From: Zea mays
Lineage: Eukaryota; Streptophyta; Magnoliopsida; Poales; Poaceae
NCBI RefSeq assembly: GCF_902167145.1
Contig: NC_050098.1
Coordinates: 17,504,501-17,568,500 of the forward strand
Direction: 5' to 3'
DNA length: 64,000 bases
In this document: in pieces, positions 1-10,910 of the stretch
Position numbering within the stretch: position 1 is the stretch's first letter
Layout of the letters: each line of letters begins with the position of its first letter
Translations under genes and position numbers: made by a program
The notes under the pieces: model-generated
Told to the model about the DNA's origin: nothing
Database searches by the model: none
The model's input: the letters and a program-made list of their open reading frames with translations, nothing else

Positions 1-952
1 ATCGCAACGAGAGCTCACAACACAACTCAATGAGTTCACCACTCAACTAGAGCTCTAATTGCTATCGCAAAGAATCAAAGGCGCGGAATTGATGTCTTGG
101 TGCTTAGGAATGTTGTAGGAATGTTTGGTTTACTCCTCCATGCGCCTAGGGGTCCCTTTTATAGCCCCAAGGCAGCTAGGAGCCGTTGAGAGCAATCTAG
201 GAAGGCTGATCTTGCCTTCTGTCGACTGGCGCACCGGACAGTCCGGTGCACACCGGACACTGTCCGGTGCCCGATTTCCTTCCAAAAATGGCGTAGTCGA
301 CCGTTGGCAGCTAGAGAGCCGTTGGCGCACCGGTGATGTCCGGTGCACACCGGACAGTCCGGTGCCTCCTTCTAGCCGTTGGCTCGGCCACGTGTCCCGC
401 GCAGATTGCGCGGCCGACCGTTGGCCCGGCCGACCGTTGGCTCACCGGACAGTCCGGTGCACATCGGATAGTCCGGTGAATTATAGCCGTACGTCGCCGA
501 TGAATTCCCGAGAGCGACGAGTTCGCCTGTGAACCGCCCACCGGACAGTCCGGTGCACCACCGGACAGTCCGGTGCACCACCGGACAGTCCGGTGAATTA
601 TAGCCGTACACCGCCGTCGAAGTCCCGAGAGCAGCCTTTTTGCCAGAGCCAGCCTGGCGCACCGGACACTGTCCGGTGCACCACCGGACACTGTCCGGTG
701 CACCACCGGACAGTCCGGTGCTCCTAGACTGAGCATATTTTGGCTGCTCGAGCCAAGGCATTTTCAATTGGATTTTTCCTGTTTCCAGCACTTAGACACA
801 ATACATTAGTCCATAAAATAATGTACTAAGTCTGAGAAACATACCTTTATCCTTGATTTGTACTTTGTCCACCTTTTTACACTAGGGCACTTGTGTTGGA
901 CACTAAATCACCAAAATACTTAGAAATGGCCCAAGGACACATTTCCCTTTCA
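1..952 (-). repeat. Partial 5' LTR of minus-strand Ji-like Sirevirus (element G)
   Basis: Read on the minus strand, this begins TGAAAGGGAAATGTGTCC at 952 and matches the Ji-like LTRs at 16144, 17843 and 61089. It holds a dense array of CACCGGACAGTCCGGTG-type dyads (about 229-720) and a TATAAAA box at 163-157, followed by transcribed leader running off the left edge. Full-length relatives here are 1.22-1.36 kb, so roughly 0.3-0.4 kb lies outside. Its right end abuts the F leader at 953 (GGAAG is the expected target duplication; the other copy is outside the window). For a minus-strand element the right-hand LTR is the 5' one. The family name is from memory; the LTR identity is firm. Confidence 0.85.
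157..163 (-). promoter_or_regulatory. TATA box of element G LTR
   Basis: TATAAAA on the minus strand, in the context GGGGCTATAAAAGGGACCCC, identical to the TATA context of the A, B and D LTRs. Confidence 0.75.
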
Positions 953-1182
953 GGAAGACGTCGTCGATTCCGCCGCCGGCGGTCGGGCTGACGACTGCCA
1001 TTGTCGTTGTCGTGCGGCGGAGGAAGGAGTATCATGTCGTAGCTGCCGTCGAGGGACATGAACTCAAGACTCCCGAAACGGAGCAGCGTCCCGGGCTAGA
1101 GAGGTTGCTGGAGACTCCCCATCTGTAGCTTGACGGGAAGCTGTTCGTCAACACGCAGCAGGCCCCTACCTGGCGTGCCAAC
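953..1182 (-). other. 5' leader and start of the N-terminal reading frame of Tat-like gypsy element F
   Basis: This is the minus-strand sequence directly downstream of the F LTR end at 1183. It starts GTTGGCACGCCAGGTAGGGG, which sits where a primer binding site should be. A reading frame starts at ATG 1059 (MSLDGSYDMILLPPPHDND...), in the style of the first ORF of maize Tat elements. The frame runs into element G at 952 and ends by chance there, so it is a truncated pseudogene. Upstream in-frame stops suggest the true start has already decayed. The rest of F's body should lie left of G, outside the window. Confidence 0.6.
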
Positions 1183-1495
1183 TGTCGGCGTTTCGACCCC
1201 GGGGGATCCCTGGACCGACGAGTAAATTGTCGCTGCGTGTCCCAGCCCAGATGGGTCGGCGCGAGACGGAGCACAAGGGGGGAAAATAGTGAGGGGAAAC
1301 CGCGGACTCGTGTTGTCCTGCGCCCAGGGCGGATGCGCTTGCAGTAGGGGGTTACAAGTGTTCGCGAGGAGAGAGAGAGAGAGAGGGCATGAGACTGCGC
1401 GTCAGCCCGTTCTCCCGCGCGGCCACCTTTTCGTACGAGTGCCCTGGACCTTCCTTTTATAGACGTAAGGAGAGGGTCCAGGTGTACAACGGGGG
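1183..1495 (-). repeat. F 5' LTR, 3' portion (Tat-like Ty3/gypsy)
   Basis: The minus-strand LTR ends ...CGAAACGCCGACA at 1183. The segment carries a TATAAAA box at 1461-1455 and a short GA run near 1372-1386. It is cut at 1495/1496 by the Opie-like element and resumes at 10911. The three F LTR pieces (1183-1495, 10911-12271, 15462-15512) add up to about 1.7 kb. Confidence 0.8.
1455..1461 (-). promoter_or_regulatory. TATA box of Tat-like F LTR
   Basis: CTATAAAAGGAAGG on the minus strand. It sits about 270 bases before the LTR end, a normal place for the promoter, and it fixes the minus orientation of F. Confidence 0.65.
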
Positions 1496-2830
1496 TGAAA
1501 GGGAATTAGGCTTACACCTATTCCCTAAACTAATTTTGGTGGTTGAATTGCCCAACACAAATAATTGGACTAACTAGTTTGCCCTAGTTTATAAGTTCTA
1601 CAGGTGCCAAAAGGTTCACAATAAACCAATAAAAAGATCAAGAGAAAGGGTTCAAACAAAGGAGCAAATGGACAACCGAAGGCACCCTGGTCGGGCGCAC
1701 CGGACTGTCCGGTGTGCCACCGGACAGTGTCTGGTGCACCACTGGACAATGTCCGGTGCACCAGGGGACTCCAAGCTGAACTTCGCACCTTCGGGAATTC
1801 TCAGAGCCGCCGCGCTATAATTCACCGGACTGTCCGGTGTACACCGGACAGTGTTCGGTGCTCCAAGAATGAAGCGTCTCTGAACTCGCCAGCTTCAGGA
1901 ATTCGCAACGGCTAGTCCGCTATAATTCACCGGACATGTCCGGTGCACACCAGACTGTCCGGTGTGACAACAAAGCAACGGCTACTTCGGTGCCAACGGC
2001 TACTTGCAGGCGCATTGAATGCGCGCCAGCGCGCGCAGAAGTCAGGCACGCCCATGCTGGCGCACCGGACACTCTACAGTGCATGTCCGGTGCGCCACCG
2101 GACATCCAGGCGGGCCCAGCAGTCAGAGCTCCAACGGTCAGAACCCTAACGGCCGGGTGACGTGGCTGGCGCACCGGACATGTCCGGTGTTCACCAGACT
2201 GTCCGGTGCACCATGCGACAGACAGCCTTCACCCAAACGGCTAGTTTGGTGGTTGGGGCTATAAATACCCCCAACCACCCCACATTCAAGTCATCCAAGT
2301 TTTCCACTTCTCAACCACTTACAAGAGCTAGGCATTCAATACAAGACACACTCAAGTGATCAAATCCTCTCCAATTCCACACAAGGCTTTAGTGATTAGC
2401 GAGAGAGATTTGCCGTGTTCTTTTGCGCTCTTGCGCTTGGATTGCTTCTTTTCTTTCTCACTTGTTATTGTGATCAAAACTCCATTGTAACCGAGGCAAG
2501 AGACACCAATTGTGTGGTGGTCCTTGCGGGGAAGTTTTGTTCCCGGTTTGATTTGAGAAGAGAAGCTCACTCGGTCCGAGGGACCGTTTGAGAGAGGGAA
2601 AGGGTTGAAAAAGACCTGGGCCTTTGTGGCCTCCTCAACGGGGAGTAGGTTTGCAAGAACCGAACCTCGGTAAAACAAATCCGCGTGTCACACTCTTATT
2701 TGCTCACGATTTGTTTTGCGCCCTCTCTCTCGGACTCATTTCTATTTCTAACGCTAACCCGGCTTGTAGTTGTGTTTAAGTTGTTAAATTTCAGATTTGC
2801 CCTATTCACCCCCCCTCTAGGCGACTTTCA
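1496..2830 (+). repeat. 5' LTR of Opie-like element
   Basis: A 1335-bp LTR, TGAAAGGGAATTAGGC to CTAGGCGACTTTCA. U3 contains several CACCGGAC/GTCCGGTG dyads between about 1697 and 2213, including the perfect palindrome CACCGGACATGTCCGGTG at 1929-1946. The TATA box is at 2260-2267. The LTR is 41 bp longer than its 3' partner, mostly because of extra dyad units near 1720-1850. Confidence 0.9.
2260..2267 (+). promoter_or_regulatory. TATA box of Opie-like 5' LTR
   Basis: GGGGCTATAAATACCCCC directly after the dyad array. The 3' LTR has the same box at 10335-10342. Transcription should start about 30 bases downstream. Confidence 0.75.
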
Positions 2831-2832
2831 AT

Positions 2833-2844
2833 TGGTATCAGAGC
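2833..2844 (+). other. Primer binding site (tRNA-iMet type)
   Basis: TGGTATCAGAGC, two bases after the LTR end. It is complementary to the 3' end of plant initiator tRNA-Met, the standard Sirevirus primer. Confidence 0.85.
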
Positions 2845-2878
2845 CCGGTGCTTCATTAGAGCCTAACCGCTCGAAGTG

Positions 2879-5549
2879 ATGTCGGGAGATCACACCAAGA
2901 GGGAGATGGAGACCGGCGACAAGCCCACTACGAGTCACGGGAGCACTTCATCGGAAGAGTCCCGCACCAAGAGGAACGAGAAAAAGAAGGACTCCTCCAA
3001 CAAAGGGAAGGGGAAGGAGAAGAAATCTTCTTCCCACAAGTCGCATCAGAGAGGCGACAAGCACAAGAGGATGAGGAAAGTGGTCTACTACGAGACCGAC
3101 ACTTCATCAACATCAACCTCCGGCTCCAATGCGCCGTCCGTAACTTCTAAGCGCCAAGAGCGCAAGAAGTATAGTAAGATCCCCCTACGCTACCCTCGCA
3201 TTCCTAAACATACACCTTTACTTTCCGTCCCATTAGGCAAACCACCAACGTTTGATGGTGAAGATTATGCTAGGTGGAGTGATATGATGCGATATCACCT
3301 AACCTCACTCCACAAGAGTATATGGGATGTTGTTGAGTTTGGTGTACAGGTACCATCCGTACGGGATGAAGATTATGATGCAGACGAAGTGGCCCAAATC
3401 GAGCACAACAACTCCCAAGCCACCACTATACTCCTCACCTCTCTAAGTCGAGAGGAGTATAACAAGGTGCAAGGGTTGAAGAGCGCCAAGGAGATTTGGG
3501 ACTGCTAAAAACCGCGCACGAAGGAGATGAGGTGACCAAGATCACCAAATGGGAAACGATCGAGGGGGAGCTGGTCGCTTCCGTCTTCGCCAAGGGGAGG
3601 AGCCACAAGACATGTACAACCGGCTCAAAACCTTGGTGAATCAAGTGCACAACCTCGGGAGCAAAAAGTGGGATGACCACGAAGTGGTTAAGGTTATTCT
3701 AAGATCACTTGTTTTCCTTAACCCTACTCAAGTTCAATTAATTCGTGGCAATCCTAGATATACACAAATGACCACCGAGGAAGTTATAGGTAATTTTGTG
3801 AGCTTTGAGTTGATGATCAAAGGCTCAAAGAAGATCAACGAGTTTGACGGCCCCTCCACGTCCGAAGCACAACCAGTCGCATTCAAGGCAACGGAAGAAA
3901 AGAAGGAGGAGGCTACTCCAAATTGAACACCCATCGACGCCTCCAAGCTCGACAACGAGGAGATGGCGCTCATCATCAAGAGCTTCCGCCAAATCCTCAA
4001 GCAAAAGAGGGGGAAAGACTACAAACCCCGCTCCAAGAAAGTATGCTACAAATGTGGTAAGCCCGGTCATTTTATTGCTAAATGTCCATTATCCAGTGAT
4101 AGTGACAGGGGCGACGACAAGAAGGGGAGAAGAAAGGAGAAGAAGAGACACTACAAGAAGAAGGGCGGCGATGCCCACGTGTGCCGCGAGTGGGACTCCG
4201 ACGAGAGCTCCACCGACTCCTCCTCCGATGAGGACGCCGCCAACATCGCCGTCACCAAGGGACTTCTCTTCCCCAACGTCGGCCACAAGTGCCTCATGGC
4301 CAAGGAGGGAAAAAAGAAGAAGGTAAAATCAAGATCCTCCACTAAATATGAAACCTCTAGTGATGAGGATGATGCTAGCAATGAGGAGGATAACTTGCGC
4401 ATTCTTTTTGCCGACCTAAACATGCAACAAAAAGAAAAATTAAATGAATTGATTAGTGCTATTCATGAGAAGGATGATCTCTTGGACTCACAAGAGGACT
4501 TCCTTATTAAGGAAAACAAAAAGCATGTTAAGGTTAAAAATGCTTATGCTCTACAAGTTGAAAAATGTGAAAAATTGTCTAGTGAGCTAAGCACTTGCCA
4601 TGAGACTATTGACAACCTTAGAAATGAAAATGCTAGATTAATTGCTAAGGTTGATTCTCATACTTGTGATGTTTCAATTCCCAATCTTAGAAATGATAAT
4701 GATTATTTGCTTGCTAAGATTCAAGAATTAAATACCTCTCTTGCTAGCCTTAGGATTGAAAATGAAAAATTAATTGCTAAGGCTAAAGAATTAGATGTTT
4801 GCAATGTTACAATTTCCAATCTTAGAGATAACAATGATATTTTGCATGCTAAGATTGTTGAACTTAATTCTTGCAAACTCTCTACATCTACCAATGAGCA
4901 TGTTTCTATTTACACTAGATGTAGAGATGTTGATATTGATGCTATTCATGATCACATGGTCTTAATTAAACAACAAAATGATCATATAGCAAAATTAGAT
5001 GCTAAAATTGCGGAGCATAACTTAGAGAATGAAAAGTTTAAATTTGCTAGAAGTATGCTCTATAGTGGGAGACGCCCTGGCATCAAGGATGGCATTGGCT
5101 TCCAAAGGGGAGACAATGTCAAACTTAGTGCCCCTCCTAAGAAATTGTCTAACTTTGTTAAGGGCAAGGCTCCCATGCCTCAGGATAACGAGGGCTACAT
5201 TTTGTACCCTGCCGGCTATCCTGAGAGCAAATTTAGGAAAATTCATTCTAGGAAGTCTCACTCTGGCCCTAATCATGCTTTTATGTATAAGGGTGAGACA
5301 TCTAGTTCTAGGCAACCAACCCATGCTAAGTTGCCTAAGAAGAGAACTCCTAATGCATCAAATGATCATGACATTTCATTAAAAACTTTTGATGCATCTT
5401 ATGTGCTTACTAACAAATCTGGCAAGGTAGTTGCCAAGTTTGTTAGGGGCAAACACAAGGGGTCAAAGACTTGTGTTTGGGTACCCAAAGTTCTTGTTTC
5501 TAATGCCAAAGGAGCCAAAACCGTTTGGGTACCTAAAATCAAGAACTAA
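2879..5549 (+). pseudogene. Opie-like gag, two frameshifts and one stop
   Basis: Gag is the structural protein that forms cytoplasmic particles around element RNA. ATG 2879 opens a Ser/Lys-rich N terminus, then the UBN2-type gag core (PLGKPPTFDGEDYARW near 3226). One base is missing near 3503-3505 and another near 3572-3574 (compare GELGRF in element B), so the frame changes twice. A TGA at 3924-3926, probably from CGA, then stops it. The frame reopens through a CCHC knuckle, CYKCGKPGHFIAKC, from 4044, an acidic Ser stretch, a long coiled coil (about 4400-5050) and a C terminus ending VWVPKIKN at 5546. It cannot be translated as one protein. Confidence 0.88.
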
Positions 5550-5552
5550 ACT

Positions 5553-8500
5553 TGTTTTGTAGGTTTATGCATCCGGGGGCTCAAGTTGGATCATCGATAG
5601 CGGGTGCACAAACCACATGACGTGGGAGAAGAAGATGTTCTCCTCCTACGAGAAAAACCAAGATCCCCAACGAGCTATCACATTCGGGGATGGAAACCAA
5701 GGTTTGGTCAAAGGTTTGGGTAAAATTGATATATCTCCTGACCATTCCATTTCCAATGTTTTTCTTGTTGATTCATTAGATTACAATTTGCTTTACATTT
5801 CACAATTATGTCAAATGGGCTACAATTGTCTATTCACTGATGTAGGTGTCACTGTCTTTAGAAGAAGTGATGATTCAATAGCATTTAAGGGAGTGTTAGA
5901 GGGTCAGCTATACTTGGTAGATTTTGATAGAGCTGAACTCGACACTTGCTTAATTTCTAAGACTAACATGGGTTGGCTCTGGCACCGCCGACTAGCCCAT
6001 GTTGGAATGAAGAATCTTCATAAGCTTCTAAAGGGAGAGCACATTTTAGGATTAACAAATGTTCATTTTGAGAAAGACATGATTTGTAGCGCATGCCAAG
6101 CCGGGAAGCAAGTTGGCACTCATCATCCACACAAGAACATCATGACGGCTGACAGGCCACTAGAGCTCCTACACATGGATTTATTCGGCCCGATCGCTTA
6201 CATAAGCATCGGCGGGAGTAAGTACTGTCTAGTTATTGTGGATGATTATTCTCGCTTCACTTGGGTGTTCTTTTTGCAGGAAAAATCCCATACCCAAGAG
6301 ACCTTAAAGGGATTCTTGAGACGGGCTCAAAATGAGTTCGGCTTAAGGATCAAGAAAATTAGAAGCGACAACGGGACAGAGTTCAAGAACTCTCAAATTG
6401 AAGGCTTCCTTGAGGAGGAGGGCATCAAGCATGAGTTCTCTTCTCCCTACATGACACAACAAAATGGTGTAGTGGAGAGGAAGAACCGAACTCTATTGGA
6501 CATGGCAAGGACCATGCTTGATGAGTACAAGACACCAGATCGGTTTTGGGCCGAGGCGGTTAACATCGCTTGCTACGCCATCAACCGGTTATATCTACAC
6601 CGAATCCTCAAGAAGACATCCTATGAACTCCTAACTGGTAAAAAGCCCAACATTTGATATTTTAGAGTCTTTGGTAGCAAATGCTTTATTCTTATTAAAA
6701 GAGGTAGAAAATCTAAATTTGCTCCTAAGACTGTAGAAGGCTTTTTACTAGGATATGACTCAAACACAAGGGCATATAGAGTCTTTAACAAGTCCTCAGG
6801 ACTTATTGAAGTTTCTTGTGACGTTGTATTTGATGAGACTAACGACTCTCAAGTAGAGCAAGTTGATCTTGATGAGATAGGTGAAGAAGAGGCTCCATGC
6901 ATCACGCTAAGGAACATGTCCATTGGGGATGTGTGTCCTAAGGAATCCAAAGAGCCTCCAAGTGCACAAGATCAACCATCCTCCTCCACGCAAGCATCTC
7001 CACCAACTCACAATGAGGATGAGGCTCAAGTTGATGAAGGAGAAGGTCAAAATGATGAGCCACCTCAAGATGACGGCAATGATCAAGGGGGAGATACAAA
7101 TGATCAAGACAAGGGGGATGAAGAACCAAGGCCACCACACCCAAGAGTCCACCAAGCAATACAACGAGATCACCCCATCGACACCATCCTCGGCGATATT
7201 CATAAGGTGGTAACTACTCGATCTCGTGTTGCACATTTTTGTGAGCATTACTCTTTTGTTTCCTCTATTGAGCCACACAGGGTAGAGGAAGCACTCCAAG
7301 ATTCGGATTGGGTGATGGCGATGCAAGAGGAGCTCAACAACTTCACGAGGAACGAGGTATGGCATTTAGTTCCACGTCCTAACCAAAATGTTGTAGGAAC
7401 CAAGTGGGTCTTCCGCAACAAGCAAGACGAGCATGGTGTGGTGACAAGGAACAAAGCCCGACTTGTGGCCAAGGGATACTCCCAAGTCGAAGGTTTGGAT
7501 TTCGGTGAAACCTATGCACCCGTAGCTAGGCTTGAGTCCATTCGTATATTATTAGCCTATGCTACTTACCATGGCTTCAAGCTTTACCAAATGGACGTGA
7601 AGAGTGCCTTCCTCAATGGACCAATCAAGGAAGAGGTCTATGTTGAGCAACCTCCCGGCTTTGAAGACAGTGAGTATCCTAACCATGTTTATAGGCTCTC
7701 TAAGGCGCTTTATGGGCTCAAGCAAGCCCCAAGAGCATGGTATGAATGCCTTAGAGATTTCCTTATTGCTAATGGCTTCAAAGTCGGCAAGGCCGATCCT
7801 ACTTTATTCACTAAAACTCTTGACAATGATTTGTTTGTATGCTAAATTTATGTTGATGATATCATATTTGGGTCTACTAATGAATCTACATGTGAAGAAT
7901 TTAGTAGGATCATGACACAAAAATTCGAGATGTCGATGATGGGGGAGTTGAAGTATTTTCTAGGATTCCAAGTCAAGCAACTCCAAGAAGGCACCTTCAT
8001 TAGCCAAACGAAGTATACTCAAGACATTCTAACCAAGTTTGGAATGAAGGATGCTAAGCCCATCAAGACACCCATGGGAACCAATGGGCATCTCGACCTC
8101 GACACGGGAGGTAAATCCGTCGATCAAAAGGTATACCGGTCGATGATAGGTTCATTACTCTATTTATGTGCATCTCGACCGGACATTATGCTTTTCGTTT
8201 GCATGTGTGCAAGATTCCAATCCGACCCTAAGGAATCCCACCTTACGGCCGTAAAACTAATCTTGAGATATTTGGCTTATACTCCTAAGTTTGGGCTTTG
8301 GTACCCTCGGGGATCTACATTTGATTTGATTGGTTATTCGGATGCCGATTGGGCGGGGTGTAAGATTAATAGAAAGAGCACATCGGGGACTTGCCAGTTC
8401 TTGGGAAGGTCCTTGGTGTCTTGGGCTTCAAAGAAGCAAAATTCGGTTGCTCTTTCTACTGCCGAAGCCGAGTATATTGCCGTTGCGCGCAATTGCTTTG

Positions 8501-8795
8501 GATGAGGCAAACCCTGCGGGACTACGGTTACAAACTAACCAAAGTTCCTCTTCTATGTGATAATGAGAGTGCAATCCGCATGGCGGATAATCCCGTTGAG
8601 CATAGCCGCACTAAACACATAGTCATTCGGTATCATTTTCTTAGGGATCACCAACAAAAGGGGGATATCGAGATTTCATACATTAATACTAAAGATCAAT
8701 TAGCCGATATCTTTACCAAGCCACTAGATGAACAATCTTTTACCCGACTTAGGCATGAGCTAAATATTCTTGATTCTAGGAATTTCTTTTGCTAA
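5553..8795 (+). pseudogene. Opie-like pol: protease, integrase, RT, RNase H; broken
   Basis: The polyprotein order is copia-type. It runs aspartic protease (WIIDSGCTNHMT near 5588), GAG-pre-integrase HHCC zinc region (LWHRRLAHVGMKNL near 5977), integrase core (MDLFGP, SDNGTEF, VERKNRT), reverse transcriptase (YVDDIIFGS near 7849) and RNase H (YSDADWAG near 8335). A TGA at 6655-6657 (TCA expected, as in element B) ends the integrase. A TAA at 7843-7845 (CAA expected) sits just before YVDD. A 10-bp deletion near 8482 (by comparison with B at about 24400) shifts the RNase H frame, which continues to 8795. The pol frame lacks an obvious start and lies directly after gag; a TAG precedes GTTTATGCATCC at the junction. 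Confidence 0.88.
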
Positions 8796-9597
8796 TTTGC
8801 ACTCATAGCTCATAAATATACGTTTGATCATGTCTCTTTTATATATGCTATGACTAATGCGTTTTCAAGTGAATTTCAAACCAAGTCATAGGTGTATTAA
8901 AAGGGAATTGGAGTCTTCGGCGAAGACAAAGGCTTCCACTCCACTCTACTACTCATCCTTCGCCGTCGCTCCGCATCACTCTCCATCTTTGGTATAATCT
9001 TCACTCATATGTTTTATTTGCCAAAGGGGAGAAAGTAGGTAGACAAGGGCTTATATCTCACTCAAAGTATCCGTTTTTGGCGATTCATGCCAAAGGGGGA
9101 GAAAGTATGAGCCCAAAGCAAAAGGACCGCACCACCACCCTAATTTTAAAATGAATTTCAATTGGAAAATTTCAAATTAGTATCTCTTTGTGTTCTAAAG
9201 GGGGAGAAAGTAGCACCTTTCAAAATTAATATCTTAAAACCCTCTTGAACACTAAGAGGAGAATTTACTTGAGGGGGAGTTTTGTTTAGTCAAAGGAAAA
9301 GCATTTGAAACAAGGGAGAAAATTTCAAAACTTGAAAATGCTTAGCAAAATCTTATTCATTTACCTTTGACTATTTTGCAAAAGGACTTTGAAAAGGATT
9401 TACAAAAAGAATTTGCAAAAACAAAACTTATGGTGCAAGCGTGGTCCAAAATGTTAAAAATAAAGAAACAATCCATGCATATCTAGTAAGTAATATTTAT
9501 TGGCTCAAATTCTAAGTAACCTTTGCACTTACATTCTGCAAACTAGTTCAATTATGCACTTCTACACTTGCTTTGGTTTGTGTTGGCATCAATCACC
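8796..9597 (+). other. Opie-like 3' untranslated region with repeated polypurine tracts
   Basis: No coding frame is supported. Several copies of an AAAGGGGGAGAAAGT-type tract occur near 9023, 9091, 9197 and 9271, before the functional tract at 9598. Multiplied polypurine tracts of this kind are a known Sirevirus trait. The spacer between them is A-rich. Confidence 0.7.
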
Positions 9598-9611
9598 AAA
9601 AAGGGGGAGAT
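9598..9611 (+). other. Polypurine tract of Opie-like element
   Basis: AAAAAGGGGGAGAT immediately before the 3' LTR at 9612. This is the plus-strand primer position. Confidence 0.85.
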
Positions 9612-10905
9612 TGAAAGGGAATTAGGCTTACACCTATTCCCTAAACTAATTTTGGTGGTTGAATTGCCCAACACAAATAATTGGACTAACTAGTTTGCCC
9701 TAGTTTATAAGTTCTACAGGTGCCAAAAGGTTCACAATAAGCCAATAAAAAGATCAAGAGAAAGGGTTCAAACAAAGGAGCAAAGGGACAACCGAAGGCA
9801 CCCTGGTCGGGCGCACCGGACTGTCCGGTGTGCCACTGGACAGTGTCCGGTGCACCAGGGGACTCCAAGCTGAACTTCGCACCTTCGGGAATTCTCAGAG
9901 CCGCCGCGCTATAATTCACCGGACAGTGTCCGGTCCTCCAAGAATGAAGCGTCTCTGAACTCGCCAGCTTCGGGAATTCGCAACGTCTAGTCCGCTATAA
10001 TTCACCGGACATGTCCGGTGCACACCGGACTGTCCGGTGTGACAACAAAGCAACGACTACTTCGGCGCCAATGGCTACCTGCAGGCGCATTGAATGCGCG
10101 CCAGCGCACGCAGAAGTCAGGCACGCCCATGCTGGCGCACCGGACACTCTACAGTGCATGTCCGGTGTGCCACCGGACATCCAGGCGGGCCCAACAGTCA
10201 GAGCTCCAACGGTCAGAACCCTAACGGCCGGGTGACGTGGCTGGCGCACCGGATATGTCCGGTGTGCACCGGACTGTCCGGTGCACCATGCGACAGACAA
10301 CCTTCACCCAAACGGCTAGTTTGGTGGTTGGGGCTATAAATACCCCCAACCACCCCACATTCAAGTCATCCAAGTTTTCCACTTCTCAACCACTTACAAG
10401 AGCTAGGCATTCAATACAAGACACACTCAAGTGATCAAATCCTCTCCAATTCCACACAAGGCTTTAGTGATTAGCGAGAGAGATTTGTCGTGTTCTTTTG
10501 AGCTCTTGCGCTTGGATTGCTTCTTTTCTTTCTCACTTGTTATTGTGATCAAAACTCCATTATAACCGAAGCAAGAGACACCAATTGTGTGGTGGTCCTT
10601 GCGGGGAAGTTTTGTTCCCGGTTTGATTTGAGAAGAGAAGCTCACTCGGTCCGAGGGACCGTTTGAGAGAGGGAAAGGGTTGAAAAAGACCCGGGCCTTT
10701 GTGGCCTCCTCAACGGGGAGTAGGTTTGCAAGAACCGAACTTCGGTAAAACAAATCCGCGTGTCACACTCTTATTTGCTCACGATTTGTTTTGCGCCCTC
10801 TCTCTCGGACTCGTTTCTATTTCTAACGCTAACCCGGCTTGTAGTTGTGTTTAAGTTGTTAAATTTCAGATTCGCCCTATTCACCCCCCCTCTAGGCGAC
10901 TTTCA
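9612..10905 (+). repeat. 3' LTR of Opie-like element
   Basis: A 1294-bp LTR with the same ends as the 5' copy and a TATA box at 10335-10342. It lacks dyad units that are present near 1720-1850 of the 5' LTR. It is followed by GGGGG and then the resumed F LTR. Confidence 0.9.
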
Positions 10906-10910
10906 GGGGG

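Larger units (their letters stand above)
1496..10905 (+). mobile_element. Complete Opie-like Sirevirus (Ty1/copia), degenerate
   Basis: A 9410-bp element with LTRs at 1496-2830 and 9612-10905, PBS at 2833-2844, gag, pol and PPT at 9598-9611. GGGGG flanks both ends (1491-1495 and 10906-10910), and the host F LTR reads through once the element is removed. It is non-autonomous as it stands: gag has two frameshifts and a stop, and pol has two stops and a 10-bp deletion. The two LTRs also differ by indels, so this is one of the older insertions in the window. The Opie name is from memory of the LTR start. Confidence 0.92.

Noticed and set aside
229..720. Regular short palindromic repeats that superficially resemble a CRISPR array
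   Set aside because: This is plant LTR sequence. Spacing and centres vary, there are no cas genes, and the same arrays recur in every Sirevirus LTR here.
953..1512. F first read as a plus-strand 3' LTR starting TGTCGGCGTTTCG at 1183
   Set aside because: The TATA box at 1461-1455, the LTR start TGTCGGGGACC at 15512 and a PBS-like leader left of 1183 all place it on the minus strand.
1929..1946. GGACATGTCC core identical to an animal p53 half-site
   Set aside because: Plants have no p53. The core follows from the dyad structure, and variants with AGT or ACTGT centres predominate.
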